Origin: Enterobacter ludwigii
GTDB taxonomy: Bacteria; Pseudomonadota; Gammaproteobacteria; Enterobacterales; Enterobacteriaceae
Length of the DNA stretch: 64,000 nucleotides
NCBI RefSeq assembly: GCF_001750725.1
Contig: NZ_CP017279.1
Span: 4,526,001 to 4,590,000 of the forward strand
Reading direction: 5' to 3'
Positions 44,350 to 53,938 of the stretch are shown one piece after another (within the stretch, counting starts at the first letter, position 1; each line of letters begins with the position of its first letter). A program made the position numbers and the translations under genes. The notes under the pieces were generated by a model. That model did not search any database. It was given only the letters and a program-made list of their open reading frames with translations, and was not told where the DNA came from.

Positions 44350-45252
44350 TTAACCTTTAATTCCGCTGCTGGTGACGCCCTGGACGAAGTAGCGCTGTGC
44401 CAGGAAGAAGACAATGATGGATGGCAGAATGGAGATGCTCGCCATTGCCAGAATTTCGTTCCACGGCGCCCCTTCGGTGACGTCGATGGACATTTTCAGC
44501 GCCAGTGCTATCGGGTATTTATCCACGCTGTAGACATAAATCAGCGGCCCGATAAAGTCGTTCATTGACCACATGAACTGGAACAGGGCGACGGAGATAA
44601 TGGCCGGTTTCAGGATCGGCACCACCACGTACCACAGCACCTGAAGCGAGTTACAGCCGTCAATTTGCGCCGCCTCCTCCATGTCACGCGGCACGCCGCG
44701 CAGGAACTGGATAAGCATGAAGACGAAGAACCCCTGGGTGGCGAAGGCCAGCGGCAGATACAGCGGCATATAGCTGTTGAGCATGCCCATTTCACGGAAC
44801 ATCAGGTACTGCGGGATCAGCAGCACGGTGCTGGGGAGCAGCATGGTGGTGATGAGGGTGGCGAACCAGAATTTCTTCCACGGGATTTCAAAGCGCGCAA
44901 AGCCGTACGCCACGATGGTGGAGGAGATAATGGTCAGGATCACTTTCGGGATCACATACTTAAAGGTGTTCAGCATGTAATGGCCGAAGTTGTATTCGGT
45001 ACCGGTTTTCCAGCCATTCACAAAACCGTCCCAGGTCGCATGGGCAGGCCACAGGCTGAGAGTGGTGAAAATCTCGTGGTTCGGTTTGAACGACGCTGAG
45101 AACATCCACACCAGCGGATAAAGCATCAGCAGGCCGACAAACAGCAGGATCACGTAGCGCACAGCGGCGTTAATTTTCTCTCTGCGCAGCGTGCGGGCGA
45201 CTTCACGCTCGGCAATCGCCCTCGCTGTGGAAAGTTGTTGGATATCAGCCAT
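44350..45252 (-). CDS. togN: Oligogalacturonide ABC importer, permease TogN
   Basis: The 300-aa inner-membrane permease has about six helices and the coupling motif EEAAQIDGCNSLQVLWYVVVPILKP of the MalG type. ATG 45252 overlaps the togM stop by 8 bases; a longer frame reaching 45453 is the shadow of togM in another frame. It pairs with TogM to form the channel. Confidence 0.92.
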   Translation of the reverse strand: MADIQQLSTARAIAEREVARTLRREKINAAVRYVILLFVGLLMLYPLVWMFSASFKPNHEIFTTLSLWPAHATWDGFVNGWKTGTEYNFGHYMLNTFKYVIPKVILTIISSTIVAYGFARFEIPWKKFWFATLITTMLLPSTVLLIPQYLMFREMGMLNSYMPLYLPLAFATQGFFVFMLIQFLRGVPRDMEEAAQIDGCNSLQVLWYVVVPILKPAIISVALFQFMWSMNDFIGPLIYVYSVDKYPIALALKMSIDVTEGAPWNEILAMASISILPSIIVFFLAQRYFVQGVTSSGIKG

Positions 45253-46135
45253 TTTTGCCTCCTTTATCGGCGGAGTAGAACACCCAATATTTCGATGACT
45301 TAAAGGCGATACCGGCAAAAATGGCCACCACCAGGAACAGGATCCACGCCAGTGCTGCGCCGTAACCCATGTCAAAGTATTTGAACGCGGTGTCGTAGAT
45401 GTAGAGTGAGAACAGGTAAGTGGAATACGTTGGCCCGCCGCCGGTAATGACATACGGTCCGGTAAATTCCTGGAACGCCTGGGTGGTCTGCATAATGAAG
45501 TTGAAGAAAATCACCGGCGTGATCAGCGGCACGGTCACTTTCGTGAACATCTGCCATTTGGATGCCCCATCGATCATCGCAGCTTCATACTGCGACTGCG
45601 GTACGTTTTGCAGCGCGGCCAGGAAGATGACCATCGCGGAACCGAACTGCCAGACGCGCAGCAGGGTGACCGACATCAGGGCCAGCGAGGGCTCCCCCAG
45701 CCAGTTCACCGGGTCAAAACCAAATACGCCAATAAAGCTGTTCAGCAGACCATCAATGGCAAAGAGCGCGCGCCACAAAACAGCAATGGCTACGGAGCTG
45801 CCGAGGATCGACGGAATATAGTAGGCGGTACGGAAGAATCCAATACCGCGTAATTTAAAGTTCAGAACAAACGCAATCCCTAATGCAAAGGCGAGCTTCA
45901 GGGGAATGGTCAGAAATACATACGCAAACGTCACTCCCATTGATGTCCAGAAGAGCGTGTCTTCCGTAAACATGTAGCGGTAATTTTCAATGCCGTTAAA
46001 TACCGGCGGGCTCATCAGGTCGTAATCCGTAAAACTCAGGAAAAACGATGAGACGAAGGGGAAAGCCGTAAAGAGTATCAACCCAATGATGTAGGGTGAT
46101 ATCCACGCGAGCCCCAGCAGCTTGTTTTCATTCAT
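45245..46135 (-). CDS. togM: Oligogalacturonide ABC importer, permease TogM
   Basis: A 296-aa MalF-type permease with about six helices, beginning LGLAWISPYIIGLILFTAFPFVSSF and carrying the coupling motif EAAMIDGASKWQMFTKVTVPLITP. It is the first gene of togMNAB. The perfect KdgR box at 46342 lies 207 bases upstream, so the leader is long or the box acts with another promoter element. Confidence 0.92.
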   Translation of the reverse strand: MNENKLLGLAWISPYIIGLILFTAFPFVSSFFLSFTDYDLMSPPVFNGIENYRYMFTEDTLFWTSMGVTFAYVFLTIPLKLAFALGIAFVLNFKLRGIGFFRTAYYIPSILGSSVAIAVLWRALFAIDGLLNSFIGVFGFDPVNWLGEPSLALMSVTLLRVWQFGSAMVIFLAALQNVPQSQYEAAMIDGASKWQMFTKVTVPLITPVIFFNFIMQTTQAFQEFTGPYVITGGGPTYSTYLFSLYIYDTAFKYFDMGYGAALAWILFLVVAIFAGIAFKSSKYWVFYSADKGGKNG

Positions 46136-46341
46136 ACTTACCTACCTGGTAATCAATGGTTTAAAACGGAATCTGCGTCTGTAACAACCTTTCAGGCTGT
46201 CGAAACCGAGCCTGAACGGCGATATTCTGGGTAATACGTGTCACGGTTACTTCATTTAACTTTGTTTTATAAGACTTTTTCCGATTTCATCGTTGAGCGA
46301 AACGCCTGGGTTTCAATACGGTAGAACTCGTGTTCCTGGAT

Positions 46342-46360
46342 AATAAAACGCCGTTTTATT
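46342..46360. promoter_or_regulatory. KdgR box, full consensus match, upstream of togMNAB
   Basis: AATAAAACGCCGTTTTATT matches the consensus AATRAAAYRNYRTTTYATT at all 19 positions and is itself a near-perfect palindrome. A second weaker box, GTCGGAACAGTGTTTCAAT (46418-46436, 14 of 19), lies closer to fepE. The rest of the 540-base gap from 46136 to 46676 is AT-rich with no credible gene. Confidence 0.85.
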
Positions 46361-46676
46361 TTATATTATTGCTATTTGTTTCTGCGTCATTCGCTTAATA
46401 GCGGAAATGTGATCAAAGTCGGAACAGTGTTTCAATAAGGTGATGAGGATGGCATTTTTGCGCTATTTCAGGCGTTCAAAGAAGAGAGAGGCGGGCGGGG
46501 CGGAAAGAACCGGATGATTAGTAAAGACAATACCGTGGAGAAACTAACTACTAATTCTGATAGCAGGTCTACAGCTGGATCATTCTTTCGTTCAGATAAT
46601 TCTTACTTTCTTGTATCATCGGACCACTGTAACCAATCAGGCAGAAATGGTCTGCACCCTCAAAAGAAGAATGGCT

Positions 46677-47801
46677 ATGTCAGCAATGGATTTAAAAAAA
46701 AATACGGATCTCGACTTCCCCCATTACGCGGCCCCGGCAGTCAGTTCCAAAGAAATTGACCTTCTGGGACTGTTAGAAGTTCTTCTGGCGGCAAAAAAAC
46801 GTATCATCGTGATTGCCTTCGCATTCGCACTGGTTGGACTGGCCATCGCGTTCTTACTGCCACAAAAATGGACCAGTAAAGCGGTGATCACACCGGCGGA
46901 ACAGACGCAGTGGAACCCGCTGCGCCAGATGATGGTCGCCCTGCAGGTGCTCGACGTGGACGTGAAAATTACCCGTCCGGACGTGTTTAATCAGTTTATT
47001 AAAAAGTTCCAGTCGCAGTCGTTGCTTGAGGAGTACATGAAATCCTCACCTTACGTGATGGCACAGCTGGAAGGCACTGATGTGGATCCGCTTGAGCTGC
47101 ATCGTGCGGTGGTCAATATCTCCGAAAAGATGAAAGCGGTAGATAACACCCTGGCAAAAGACGCGGATAAAGCGCCGTACGTCTCGTGGACATTGAGCTT
47201 CACCGCGCCGACGGCGGGGGATGCGCAAACGGTTCTTAAAGGTTACGTGGATTACATCTCGCAGATTGTTGAGCAGGAAACCATGGAGAATATCCGTAAC
47301 CAGATCACCCTGAAAACCAAAGTGGTGGAGCAGCAGCTGGAGCTGGATCGGGTACGTCTGACGAATGTGCACAACACCAATCTGCAGCGTCTTAACTATT
47401 CTCTGGAAGTGGCCAACGCGGCGGGTATCAAAAAGCCGGTCTACAGCAACGGTCAGGCGGTTAAAGACGATCCGGATTACTCCGTCGCGCTCGGTGCCGA
47501 CGGTATCGCGCAAAAACTGCAGATTGAAAAAAATCTCAAGGACATCGCTGAGCTGAACGCAGACTTCCAGAACCGGGAATACTACCTGGCGCAGCTGAAA
47601 AAGCTGTCTGTCGAAGACGTCAAACTTGAACCGTTCAAGTATCAGCTCTCTCCATCCATGCCGGTGAAAAAAGACGGTCCGGGCAAAGCCCTGATTGTGA
47701 TCCTGGCGGGACTGCTGGGCGGGCTGTTTGCCTGTGGCAGCGTATTACTGCGTGAGGCCATGCTCAGCCGCAATCCTCTGGTCGAGCCTGTAACGGAATA
47801 A
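46677..47801 (+). CDS. fepE: Wzz/FepE-family O-antigen chain-length regulator
   Basis: The 374-aa inner-membrane protein has TM1 (about 40-60, IIVIAFAFALVGLAIAFLLPQKW), a long periplasmic helical region (about 62-325) and TM2 near the C-terminus (ALIVILAGLLGGLFACG). It is preceded by the Pro-rich SPSMPVKKDGPGKA motif. FepE sets very long O-antigen chain length in Salmonella, whose protein it resembles closely. ATG 46677 was preferred because AAGAAGA (46664-46670) is six bases upstream; ATG 46671 would touch it. It stands alone, away from fep or O-antigen genes. Confidence 0.88.
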   Translation: MSAMDLKKNTDLDFPHYAAPAVSSKEIDLLGLLEVLLAAKKRIIVIAFAFALVGLAIAFLLPQKWTSKAVITPAEQTQWNPLRQMMVALQVLDVDVKITRPDVFNQFIKKFQSQSLLEEYMKSSPYVMAQLEGTDVDPLELHRAVVNISEKMKAVDNTLAKDADKAPYVSWTLSFTAPTAGDAQTVLKGYVDYISQIVEQETMENIRNQITLKTKVVEQQLELDRVRLTNVHNTNLQRLNYSLEVANAAGIKKPVYSNGQAVKDDPDYSVALGADGIAQKLQIEKNLKDIAELNADFQNREYYLAQLKKLSVEDVKLEPFKYQLSPSMPVKKDGPGKALIVILAGLLGGLFACGSVLLREAMLSRNPLVEPVTE

Positions 47802-47817
47802 AAAACGCAGACGAGAA

Positions 47818-47844
47818 GGGCGCTGTCATCAGCGCCCTTTTTTT
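47818..47844. terminator. Terminator between fepE and kdgF
   Basis: GGGCGCT-GTCATC-AGCGCCC followed by seven T. It serves the fepE transcript and reaches into the convergent kdgF stop. Confidence 0.88.
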
Positions 47845-48166
47845 ATTTCAAAAAATCCTCACGTACCGGCGTGAAGGTATCCAGCAGCGTGCCGGGTTTA
47901 AGACACACGCAGCCGTGCATCACATGTGGCTTTTTGTAGAGGGTATCCCCGGCCGTCACCACATGTTTTTCATCTCCAATCGTGAACTCAAACTCGCCGG
48001 ACAGCACATACGTTAACTGTTCATGAGGATGGTTATGCAGTGGGCCTGTCGCGCCCTGTTCAAAATTCACCTCCACCGCCATCATTTTACCGCCATGGGC
48101 AAGAATACGGCGCGTCACGCCGTTCCCCAGATCGTCAAGCGTGGTCTCGTTGTGGAAAATAAACAT
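47843..48166 (-). CDS. kdgF: KdgF-type cupin of pectin/uronate catabolism
   Basis: The 107-aa single-domain cupin has metal ligands in GPLHNHPHEQLTYVLSGEFEF and a further His in KPHVMHGC. KdgF proteins speed the linearisation of 4,5-unsaturated galacturonate to the keto form, the step just before KduI. ATG 48166 follows GGGGTG; an in-frame ATG at 48202 lies inside the KdgR-like box and lacks a ribosome site. It is separated from kduI-kduD, but the box ties it to the same regulon. Confidence 0.88.
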   Translation of the reverse strand: MFIFHNETTLDDLGNGVTRRILAHGGKMMAVEVNFEQGATGPLHNHPHEQLTYVLSGEFEFTIGDEKHVVTAGDTLYKKPHVMHGCVCLKPGTLLDTFTPVREDFLK

Positions 48167-48184
48167 ATCGTCACCCCAGAATGT

Positions 48185-48203
48185 ATTAAAACAATGTTTC
48201 ATT
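48185..48203. promoter_or_regulatory. KdgR-like box at kdgF
   Basis: ATTAAAACAATGTTTCATT matches the KdgR consensus at 18 of 19 positions. It lies 18 bases upstream of the chosen kdgF start, so a bound repressor would block the promoter or early elongation. Confidence 0.8.
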
Positions 48204-48302
48204 TAATTTATATCACCATGGGTTAAAAAGAAACGACGTGATAAAGAACTGGAAACACGATCACAAGTTTGCTTCACTGGGACAAACACATAAGGAGGGA
48301 TG

Positions 48303-48995
48303 ATGAAAACGATCGGCCTGTTAGGGGGGATGAGCTGGGAATCGACAATCCCCTATTACCGCCTGATTAATGAAGGGGTGAAGCAACGTCTGGGGGGCCT
48401 GCATTCTGCCAGCCTGCTGCTGCACAGCGTAGATTTCCATGAAATCGAAGCCTGCCAGTCGAGCGGTGAATGGGATAAAGCCGGGGAAATACTGGCCGAG
48501 GCCGCGCTGGGGCTGGAGCGTGCGGGAGCAGAGGGGATTTTGCTCTGTACCAACACTATGCATAAAGTCGCGTCCCATATCGAAGCGCGCTGTTCGCTGC
48601 CCTTCCTGCACATTGCCGATGCAACCGGGCGGGCCATCACCGCATCCGGGTTACGTCGTGTGGCGCTGCTGGGAACGCGCTACACCATGGAGCAGGATTT
48701 TTACCGCGGTCGGTTGAGCAGCCAGTTTGGCATTGAAAGCCTGATCCCGGATGAGGCAGACCGGGCCCGCATCAACCAGATTATCTTTGATGAACTCTGC
48801 CTCGGCACCTTTAGCGAATCATCCCGGGCATATTACGTCAGCGTGATTGAAAAACTCGCGCAGCAGGGGGCGGAAGGAGTGATCTTCGGCTGTACGGAAA
48901 TCGGTTTACTGGTGCCGGTAGAGCAAAGCCCGATTCCGGTCTTCGATACCGCCGCGATTCATGCCGCCGATGCCGTGGAGTTTATGCTGTCATAA
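48303..48995 (+). CDS. ygeA: Aspartate/glutamate racemase-family protein YgeA
   Basis: The 230-aa amino-acid racemase has its two catalytic cysteines in [11 protein letters not shown] and [12 protein letters not shown]. coli YgeA, which it matches throughout, racemises several amino acids with modest activity. The preferred start is the second of two tandem ATGs, giving [13 protein letters not shown], behind AAGGAGGG. It is convergent with lysR and overlaps its stop by 6 bases, as neighbours do in E. coli. Confidence 0.95.
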   Translation: MKTIGLLGGMSWESTIPYYRLINEGVKQRLGGLHSASLLLHSVDFHEIEACQSSGEWDKAGEILAEAALGLERAGAEGILLCTNTMHKVASHIEARCSLPFLHIADATGRAITASGLRRVALLGTRYTMEQDFYRGRLSSQFGIESLIPDEADRARINQIIFDELCLGTFSESSRAYYVSVIEKLAQQGAEGVIFGCTEIGLLVPVEQSPIPVFDTAAIHAADAVEFMLS

Positions 48996-49913
48996 ACTTT
49001 GCCGATCGGATAAACGAAGCGCCACCTGACGGGCATGGGCTATCAGGTGCTCCGTAAACGCCTCCACCAGCGCTGAGACCGGGCGATGGAGGGGGCGGAT
49101 CAGGCTCACGGTGAACGGGACTGACAGGCTAAACGGGCGGATGACAATATCGCGCCCGGCGTAATCCAGCGCCGTCAGTGGATTCACCACCGAAACGCCC
49201 ACCCCGGCGCGCACCATGGCGCAAATGGAGGCCGCACTGTGGGTCTCGACCACCATCCTGCGCTTCACCTGATGCTCGGCAAACAGTGAATCCAGCAGCT
49301 GCCGGTAGCTGTCGGTTTGTGACAGGCTAATGTAGTTCTCACCGTGAAAATCCGCTGGCGTCAGAATCTGCTTGCGGGCAAGCGGGTGCCCGGCTGGCAG
49401 CACGCACACCTCATCTAAAGAGAGCAGTTCCGTGCGTTCCGTTCCCGCGGGCGTAGAGAGGGTTTCGGTCAGGCCTAAATCATGGCGCTGTGCGGAGAGC
49501 CACTCCTCGAGCAGCGGTGACTCCTGCGGGACAATCGTGAGATTCACCTCCGGATATCGGGCCAGAAAAGGCTGGAGCAGCGTCGGCAAAAAAGACTGTG
49601 AAAAGACGGGCAGGCAGACAATCGATAGCTCGCCCTGCCGAAACTCGCGCAGGCTTTCCGCCGCACTGACAATGCGATCCAGGCCGTACCATGAGCGCTG
49701 CACTTCCTCGAACAGGCGCAGCCCTTGTACCGTCGGGTGAAGCCTGCCGCGGGTGCGTTCGAACAGCTTCAGTCCCAGCACTTTCTCGAACCGCGCCAGC
49801 TCGCGGCTGACCGTTGGCTGCGAGGTATGGAGCATCTGCGCAGCCTCGGTGAGGTTGCCCGTGGTCATCACGGCGTGAAAAATCTCGATATGGCGTAAAT
49901 TGACGGCGGGCAT
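48990..49913 (-). CDS. lysR: LysR, activator of lysA
   Basis: The 307-aa founding member of the LysR family has an N-terminal winged HTH ([38 protein letters not shown]) and a co-inducer domain. It activates lysA when diaminopimelate is present and lysine is low. It matches E. coli LysR, with a shorter, divergent C-terminus, and is divergent to lysA across 122 bases. Confidence 0.95.
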   Translation of the reverse strand: MPAVNLRHIEIFHAVMTTGNLTEAAQMLHTSQPTVSRELARFEKVLGLKLFERTRGRLHPTVQGLRLFEEVQRSWYGLDRIVSAAESLREFRQGELSIVCLPVFSQSFLPTLLQPFLARYPEVNLTIVPQESPLLEEWLSAQRHDLGLTETLSTPAGTERTELLSLDEVCVLPAGHPLARKQILTPADFHGENYISLSQTDSYRQLLDSLFAEHQVKRRMVVETHSAASICAMVRAGVGVSVVNPLTALDYAGRDIVIRPFSLSVPFTVSLIRPLHRPVSALVEAFTEHLIAHARQVALRLSDRQSL

Positions 49914-50035
49914 AGGTCACCTGAATATAGAGAACTGTCCATATCATTTTTGCATAGACTTGCGATAAAACGATATTTTTTATTCTCTTCCTGCTGTGGC
50001 GTAATCATAAAAAAATGTCACCCTGGAGAAAGACC

Positions 50036-51298
50036 ATGCCACGCCCGCTTAACCAGACTGATACCGATTTGAATGCCGAAAACCTGCTACGCCTGCCTGC
50101 CGAGTTTGGCTGTCCGGTGTGGGTCTACGACGCGCAGATTGTTCGCGAGAAGATTGCTGCCCTGCATCAGTTTGACGTGGTGCGTTTTGCCCAGAAGGCG
50201 TGCTCCAATATCCACATTCTGCGTCTGATGAGTGAGCAGGGTGTGAAGGTCGACTCCGTCTCCCTGGGGGAGATTGAGCGCGCGCTGGCGGCCGGGTTTG
50301 ATCCGAAAGCCGATCCTGACGCGATTGTATTTACCGCCGATGTGATCGACGACGCCACGCTTGCTCGCGTCCATGAGCTGCAGGTGCCGGTAAACGCCGG
50401 GTCCGTGGATATGCTGGAACAGCTTGGGCAAGTTTCTCCGGGCCACCGCGTCTGGCTGCGCGTGAACCCTGGCTTTGGTCACGGTCATAGCCAAAAAACC
50501 AATACCGGGGGCGAAAACAGCAAGCACGGTATCTGGTATGCCGATATGCCCGCTGCCCTGGACGTACTGCAGCGTTACAATCTGAAGCTGGTGGGGATTC
50601 ATATGCACATCGGCTCCGGCGTGGATTACGCGCACCTTGAGCAGGTTTGTGGCGCAATGGTACGCCAGGTGATCGAGTTTGGTCAGGATCTGGAAGCGAT
50701 CTCCGCCGGGGGCGGTCTTTCCATTCCATACCGTGAAGGGGAAGAGGCGATCGACACCGATCACTATTACGGCCTGTGGAGCGCCGCGCGTGACCAGGTA
50801 GCCGCGCATCTTGGTCATGCCGTGAAGCTGGAAATTGAGCCGGGTCGTTTCCTGGTGGCTGAATCCGGGGTGCTGGTGGCGCAGGTTCGCAGCGTGAAAG
50901 AGATGGGCTCGCGCCACTTTGTGCTGATTGACGCCGGCTTTAACGATCTGATGCGCCCGTCAATGTACGGCAGCTATCACCACATTTCGGCTCTGGCTGC
51001 CGATGGCCGCGATTTAACTCACGCGCCGCGTATCGAGACGGTTGTCGCGGGCCCGCTGTGTGAGTCTGGTGATGTCTTTACCCAGCAGGAAGGGGGGAAA
51101 GTGGAAACCCGCGCGCTGCCGGAAGTTAAACCAGGCGACTATCTGGTGCTGCACGATACCGGTGCGTACGGGGCGTCAATGTCCTCAAACTACAACAGCC
51201 GCCCGCTGCTGCCAGAAGTGTTGTTTGATAACGGCAAGGCGCGGCTGATCCGCCGCCGCCAGACCATTCAGGAGCTGCTGGCGCTGGAACTCGTCTGA
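50036..51298 (+). CDS. lysA: Diaminopimelate decarboxylase LysA
   Basis: The 420-aa fold-type III PLP enzyme makes lysine from meso-diaminopimelate. PLP lysine K54 is in VRFAQKACSN, the glycine-rich phosphate loop in EAISAGGGLSIPY, and the active-site Cys in PLCESGDVF. ATG 50036 follows GGAG and gives the E. coli length; a frame start at 50015 adds seven unlikely residues. Its end overlaps the convergent LacI-type gene by 31 bases. In E. coli galR is the next gene. Confidence 0.96.
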   Translation: MPRPLNQTDTDLNAENLLRLPAEFGCPVWVYDAQIVREKIAALHQFDVVRFAQKACSNIHILRLMSEQGVKVDSVSLGEIERALAAGFDPKADPDAIVFTADVIDDATLARVHELQVPVNAGSVDMLEQLGQVSPGHRVWLRVNPGFGHGHSQKTNTGGENSKHGIWYADMPAALDVLQRYNLKLVGIHMHIGSGVDYAHLEQVCGAMVRQVIEFGQDLEAISAGGGLSIPYREGEEAIDTDHYYGLWSAARDQVAAHLGHAVKLEIEPGRFLVAESGVLVAQVRSVKEMGSRHFVLIDAGFNDLMRPSMYGSYHHISALAADGRDLTHAPRIETVVAGPLCESGDVFTQQEGGKVETRALPEVKPGDYLVLHDTGAYGASMSSNYNSRPLLPEVLFDNGKARLIRRRQTIQELLALELV

Positions 51299-52305
51299 GT
51301 GAAGTACGGCCCCGTCGTGACCGAGTCGCGTAATACCAGCGTACCGGTGAACGGCGGGATCGCGTCGACCGGTTGGTTTTTTGCCAGCCGGATCGCCTGA
51401 TCGATAGCCGTAACGATCATATTGTCGATAGGCAGGTAAACCGACGAGAGCGCTGGCTCCAGCCATTTCGCGCATGGGGCATCGTCAAAGCCAAACAGGG
51501 AAATATCCTGTGGGATCCGCAGCCCCGCCTGGTGTAGCGCCTTGGACGCACCCAGCGCCATATCATCGTTACAGGCAAACAGAGCGCTAAACGCTATACC
51601 GTCGGCAATCAGCTCTTTGCAGAGCTCATATCCTCGCGTCATTCCCGCATCGCCATACTTAATCCGCCGCTCGTCCAGACGAATGCCGTGCTTTTCCAGC
51701 GCTTTACGGTAGCCCATCAGCCTCGCTTTCCCGGTTGGCGTGTGGATCGGGACGGTGATACAGGCGATCTCCCGGTGGCCCTGGTTGATCAGGTAATCCA
51801 CGGCCTTAAAGGCGGCATCCTGCTGTTCGAAGAACACGCAGCGATCGGGCGCCTGGCTGACTTCACGGTTGATGACCACCAGCGGAGTTTGCACCGAATG
51901 GATCAGCTTCATGATCGCTTTTTCGCTCATGTAGCGGGTGTAAAGCACGATGGCATCGCATTTGCGATCGGCCAGCATTTGTACCGCCTGCTCTTCCTGC
52001 TCCGGGGCGTCGTGACCATCCGTGACGATCAGCTGCTTGCCGTGGGTTTCCGTCTGCCGGGAGGCCTGCTGAAGAAGACGACCAAAGTAAAAACCATCAA
52101 AGGTAGAGACCACCAGACCAATGCTGTTGCTGGTCTGGTTCGCCAGCGAACGCGCGAGAAAATTCGGGCGGTAACCCAGCTCTTCCATCGCATTAAACAC
52201 CTGCTGACGCGTACTCTCTTTAACCTGACCTGTGCCGTTCAGCACGCGCGATACCGTGGCTTTCGACACGCCCGCGCGCAATGAGACATCCAGCATTGTT
52301 GCCAT
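51268..52305 (-). CDS. LacI/GalR-family repressor (AscG-like) of the PTS-GH1 pair
   Basis: The 345-aa product begins with the HTH MATMLDVSLRAGVSKATVSRVL, then hinge and sugar-binding domain. It resembles E. coli AscG in arrangement (repressor divergent from a beta-glucoside PTS and a GH1 gene) but is not close enough to name. ATG 52305 follows CAGGAATG. Its last 31 bases overlap the end of lysA, giving a Ser-rich tail (SSSASSS). Its probable operators are the repeated GGTATxCCAA elements at 52446-52550. Confidence 0.87.
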   Translation of the reverse strand: MATMLDVSLRAGVSKATVSRVLNGTGQVKESTRQQVFNAMEELGYRPNFLARSLANQTSNSIGLVVSTFDGFYFGRLLQQASRQTETHGKQLIVTDGHDAPEQEEQAVQMLADRKCDAIVLYTRYMSEKAIMKLIHSVQTPLVVINREVSQAPDRCVFFEQQDAAFKAVDYLINQGHREIACITVPIHTPTGKARLMGYRKALEKHGIRLDERRIKYGDAGMTRGYELCKELIADGIAFSALFACNDDMALGASKALHQAGLRIPQDISLFGFDDAPCAKWLEPALSSVYLPIDNMIVTAIDQAIRLAKNQPVDAIPPFTGTLVLRDSVTTGPYFTQTSSSASSS

Positions 52306-52445
52306 TAGACATTCCTGATTCCACGTAACGATCTGCAGTTTAACACAGACCATCCGGTGCATAAGCGATGCGGGAAGGGCAAAACTTCCAGCACGATCAC
52401 GCTTTTAGGTAACGATCGGTCAGTTCGAAATACAGGGTTTTAAGT

Positions 52446-52484
52446 GGTATGCCAAAATCGATATAAACTGCATTTTGGAATACC
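52446..52484. promoter_or_regulatory. Inverted repeat, likely operator of the PTS-GH1 repressor
   Basis: GGTATGCCAAAAT (52446-52458) and ATTTTGGAATACC (52472-52484) are inverted at 12 of 13 positions with centres 26 bases apart. A third copy of the half site, TTGGTATGCCAA (52538-52549), lies further down, 57 bases before the EIIC start. Confidence 0.65.
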
Positions 52485-52605
52485 TGTTACGTCGTTGAGA
52501 GCTTAATCACAGAACAAAACCCGACATGAAGCTATTTTTGGTATGCCAATAGTATCCGGCTGTACACCTTATCCAATAAAAGCCCTTTTACTGAGGTATT
52601 ACCCT

Positions 52606-53931
52606 ATGGCATTACAGGAAAAACTGATCGACGCTCTGGGCAGTTTTGCCACAAAATTCAACAGTTATCGCTATATCATGGCGATCAAGTCTGCCTTTAT
52701 TACCTTAATGCCGGTCATCATCGTTGGGGCATTCTCTGTCTTGATCTCCAATATGGTACTGGATCCGAAAAATGGCCTGGCGAGCTTCCAGTCCCTCTCT
52801 TTTCTCGCCACGCTAAAACCCATCACCAGCGCGCTCAATTACGCCACCCTGAATTTCCTTAACATTGGCGCGGTGTTCTTAATCGGTATCGAACTGGGCC
52901 GCATCAACGGGATCAAATCCTTATTCCCTGGCCTGCTGGCGGTGATCTGCTTTATCTGCGTGACGCCGACAACCGTCGAGATGCTGGTGGATGGTGAAAT
53001 GCACGTGGTGAAAGACGTGCTGCTGCGTCAGTTCTCTGATACCCGCAGCCTGTTCCTCGGCATGTTTATCGCGATTCTTTCGGTAGAAATTTACTGCTGG
53101 CTGGAAAACCGCAAGGGGCTGAAGATCAGGATGCCGGACACCGTACCGCCAAACGTGGCGGCATCGTTCTCCGCGCTGATCCCGGCGATCATCACCACTA
53201 CCGCGATTGCCACATTGGGTTTCGTCTTCCATCAACTCACCGGCATGTATCTCTATGACGCGGTCTATCAGGTGGTGCAACAGCCGCTGGAGCGCGTGGT
53301 GCAAAGCCTGCCGGGCATTCTGCTGCTGATGTTTGTCGCACAGCTTTTCTGGGTGATTGGTATTCACGGCAACCAGATGATCAAGCCGATCCGCGAGCCG
53401 CTGCTGTTAGGCGCCATCACCGTTAATATGAGCGCCTTTGAGCAGGGCAAAGAGGTGCCGAATATCATCACCATGCCGTTCTGGGATGTGTATATGAGCA
53501 TCGGCGGGTCGGGGCTGACCATCGGCCTGCTGATCGCGGTCATGATTGCCACCAAACGCAAAGAGATGAAAGAGATCGCCAAGCTTTCCATTGGTCCGGG
53601 GCTCTTTAACATCAACGAGCCGGTGATCTTCGGCATGCCAATCATGCTTAACCCGATCCTCGCCATTCCTTTCATTATCACGCCGCTGGTGACCGGCTCT
53701 ATCGGTTACTTTGCCACCGTAACCGGCTTTGCTGGTAAAGCCGTGGTGATGGTGCCGTGGACCACGCCGCCGCTGATCAACGCCTGGCTCTCCACCGCCG
53801 GATCGATGGGGGCGGTCATCACTCAGCTTATCTGCATTGTGACTGCCGTCATTATCTACCTGCCGTTTGTGAAGATTGCTTCACGACGTGCCGAACAGGC
53901 CGCGCTGCAACAGGCGACCGACAATGCATGA
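52606..53931 (+). CDS. PTS lactose/cellobiose-family EIIC permease (lysA-galR insertion)
   Basis: A 441-aa membrane component with about ten helices and the loop FNINEPVIFGMPIMLNP and VPWTTPPLINAW. ATG 52606 is preceded by CTGAGG. No EIIA or EIIB gene accompanies it here, so it must borrow these from elsewhere, possibly the pair at 13452-15432. It is 7 bases before the GH1 gene. Likely cargo: a beta-glucoside or cellobiose-like sugar. Confidence 0.92.
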   Translation: MALQEKLIDALGSFATKFNSYRYIMAIKSAFITLMPVIIVGAFSVLISNMVLDPKNGLASFQSLSFLATLKPITSALNYATLNFLNIGAVFLIGIELGRINGIKSLFPGLLAVICFICVTPTTVEMLVDGEMHVVKDVLLRQFSDTRSLFLGMFIAILSVEIYCWLENRKGLKIRMPDTVPPNVAASFSALIPAIITTTAIATLGFVFHQLTGMYLYDAVYQVVQQPLERVVQSLPGILLLMFVAQLFWVIGIHGNQMIKPIREPLLLGAITVNMSAFEQGKEVPNIITMPFWDVYMSIGGSGLTIGLLIAVMIATKRKEMKEIAKLSIGPGLFNINEPVIFGMPIMLNPILAIPFIITPLVTGSIGYFATVTGFAGKAVVMVPWTTPPLINAWLSTAGSMGAVITQLICIVTAVIIYLPFVKIASRRAEQAALQQATDNA

Positions 53932-53938
53932 GGATGTG

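Noticed and set aside
49914..50035. A lysine riboswitch before lysA
   Set aside because: The 122-base gap is too short and lacks a structured leader; LysR control explains the layout.
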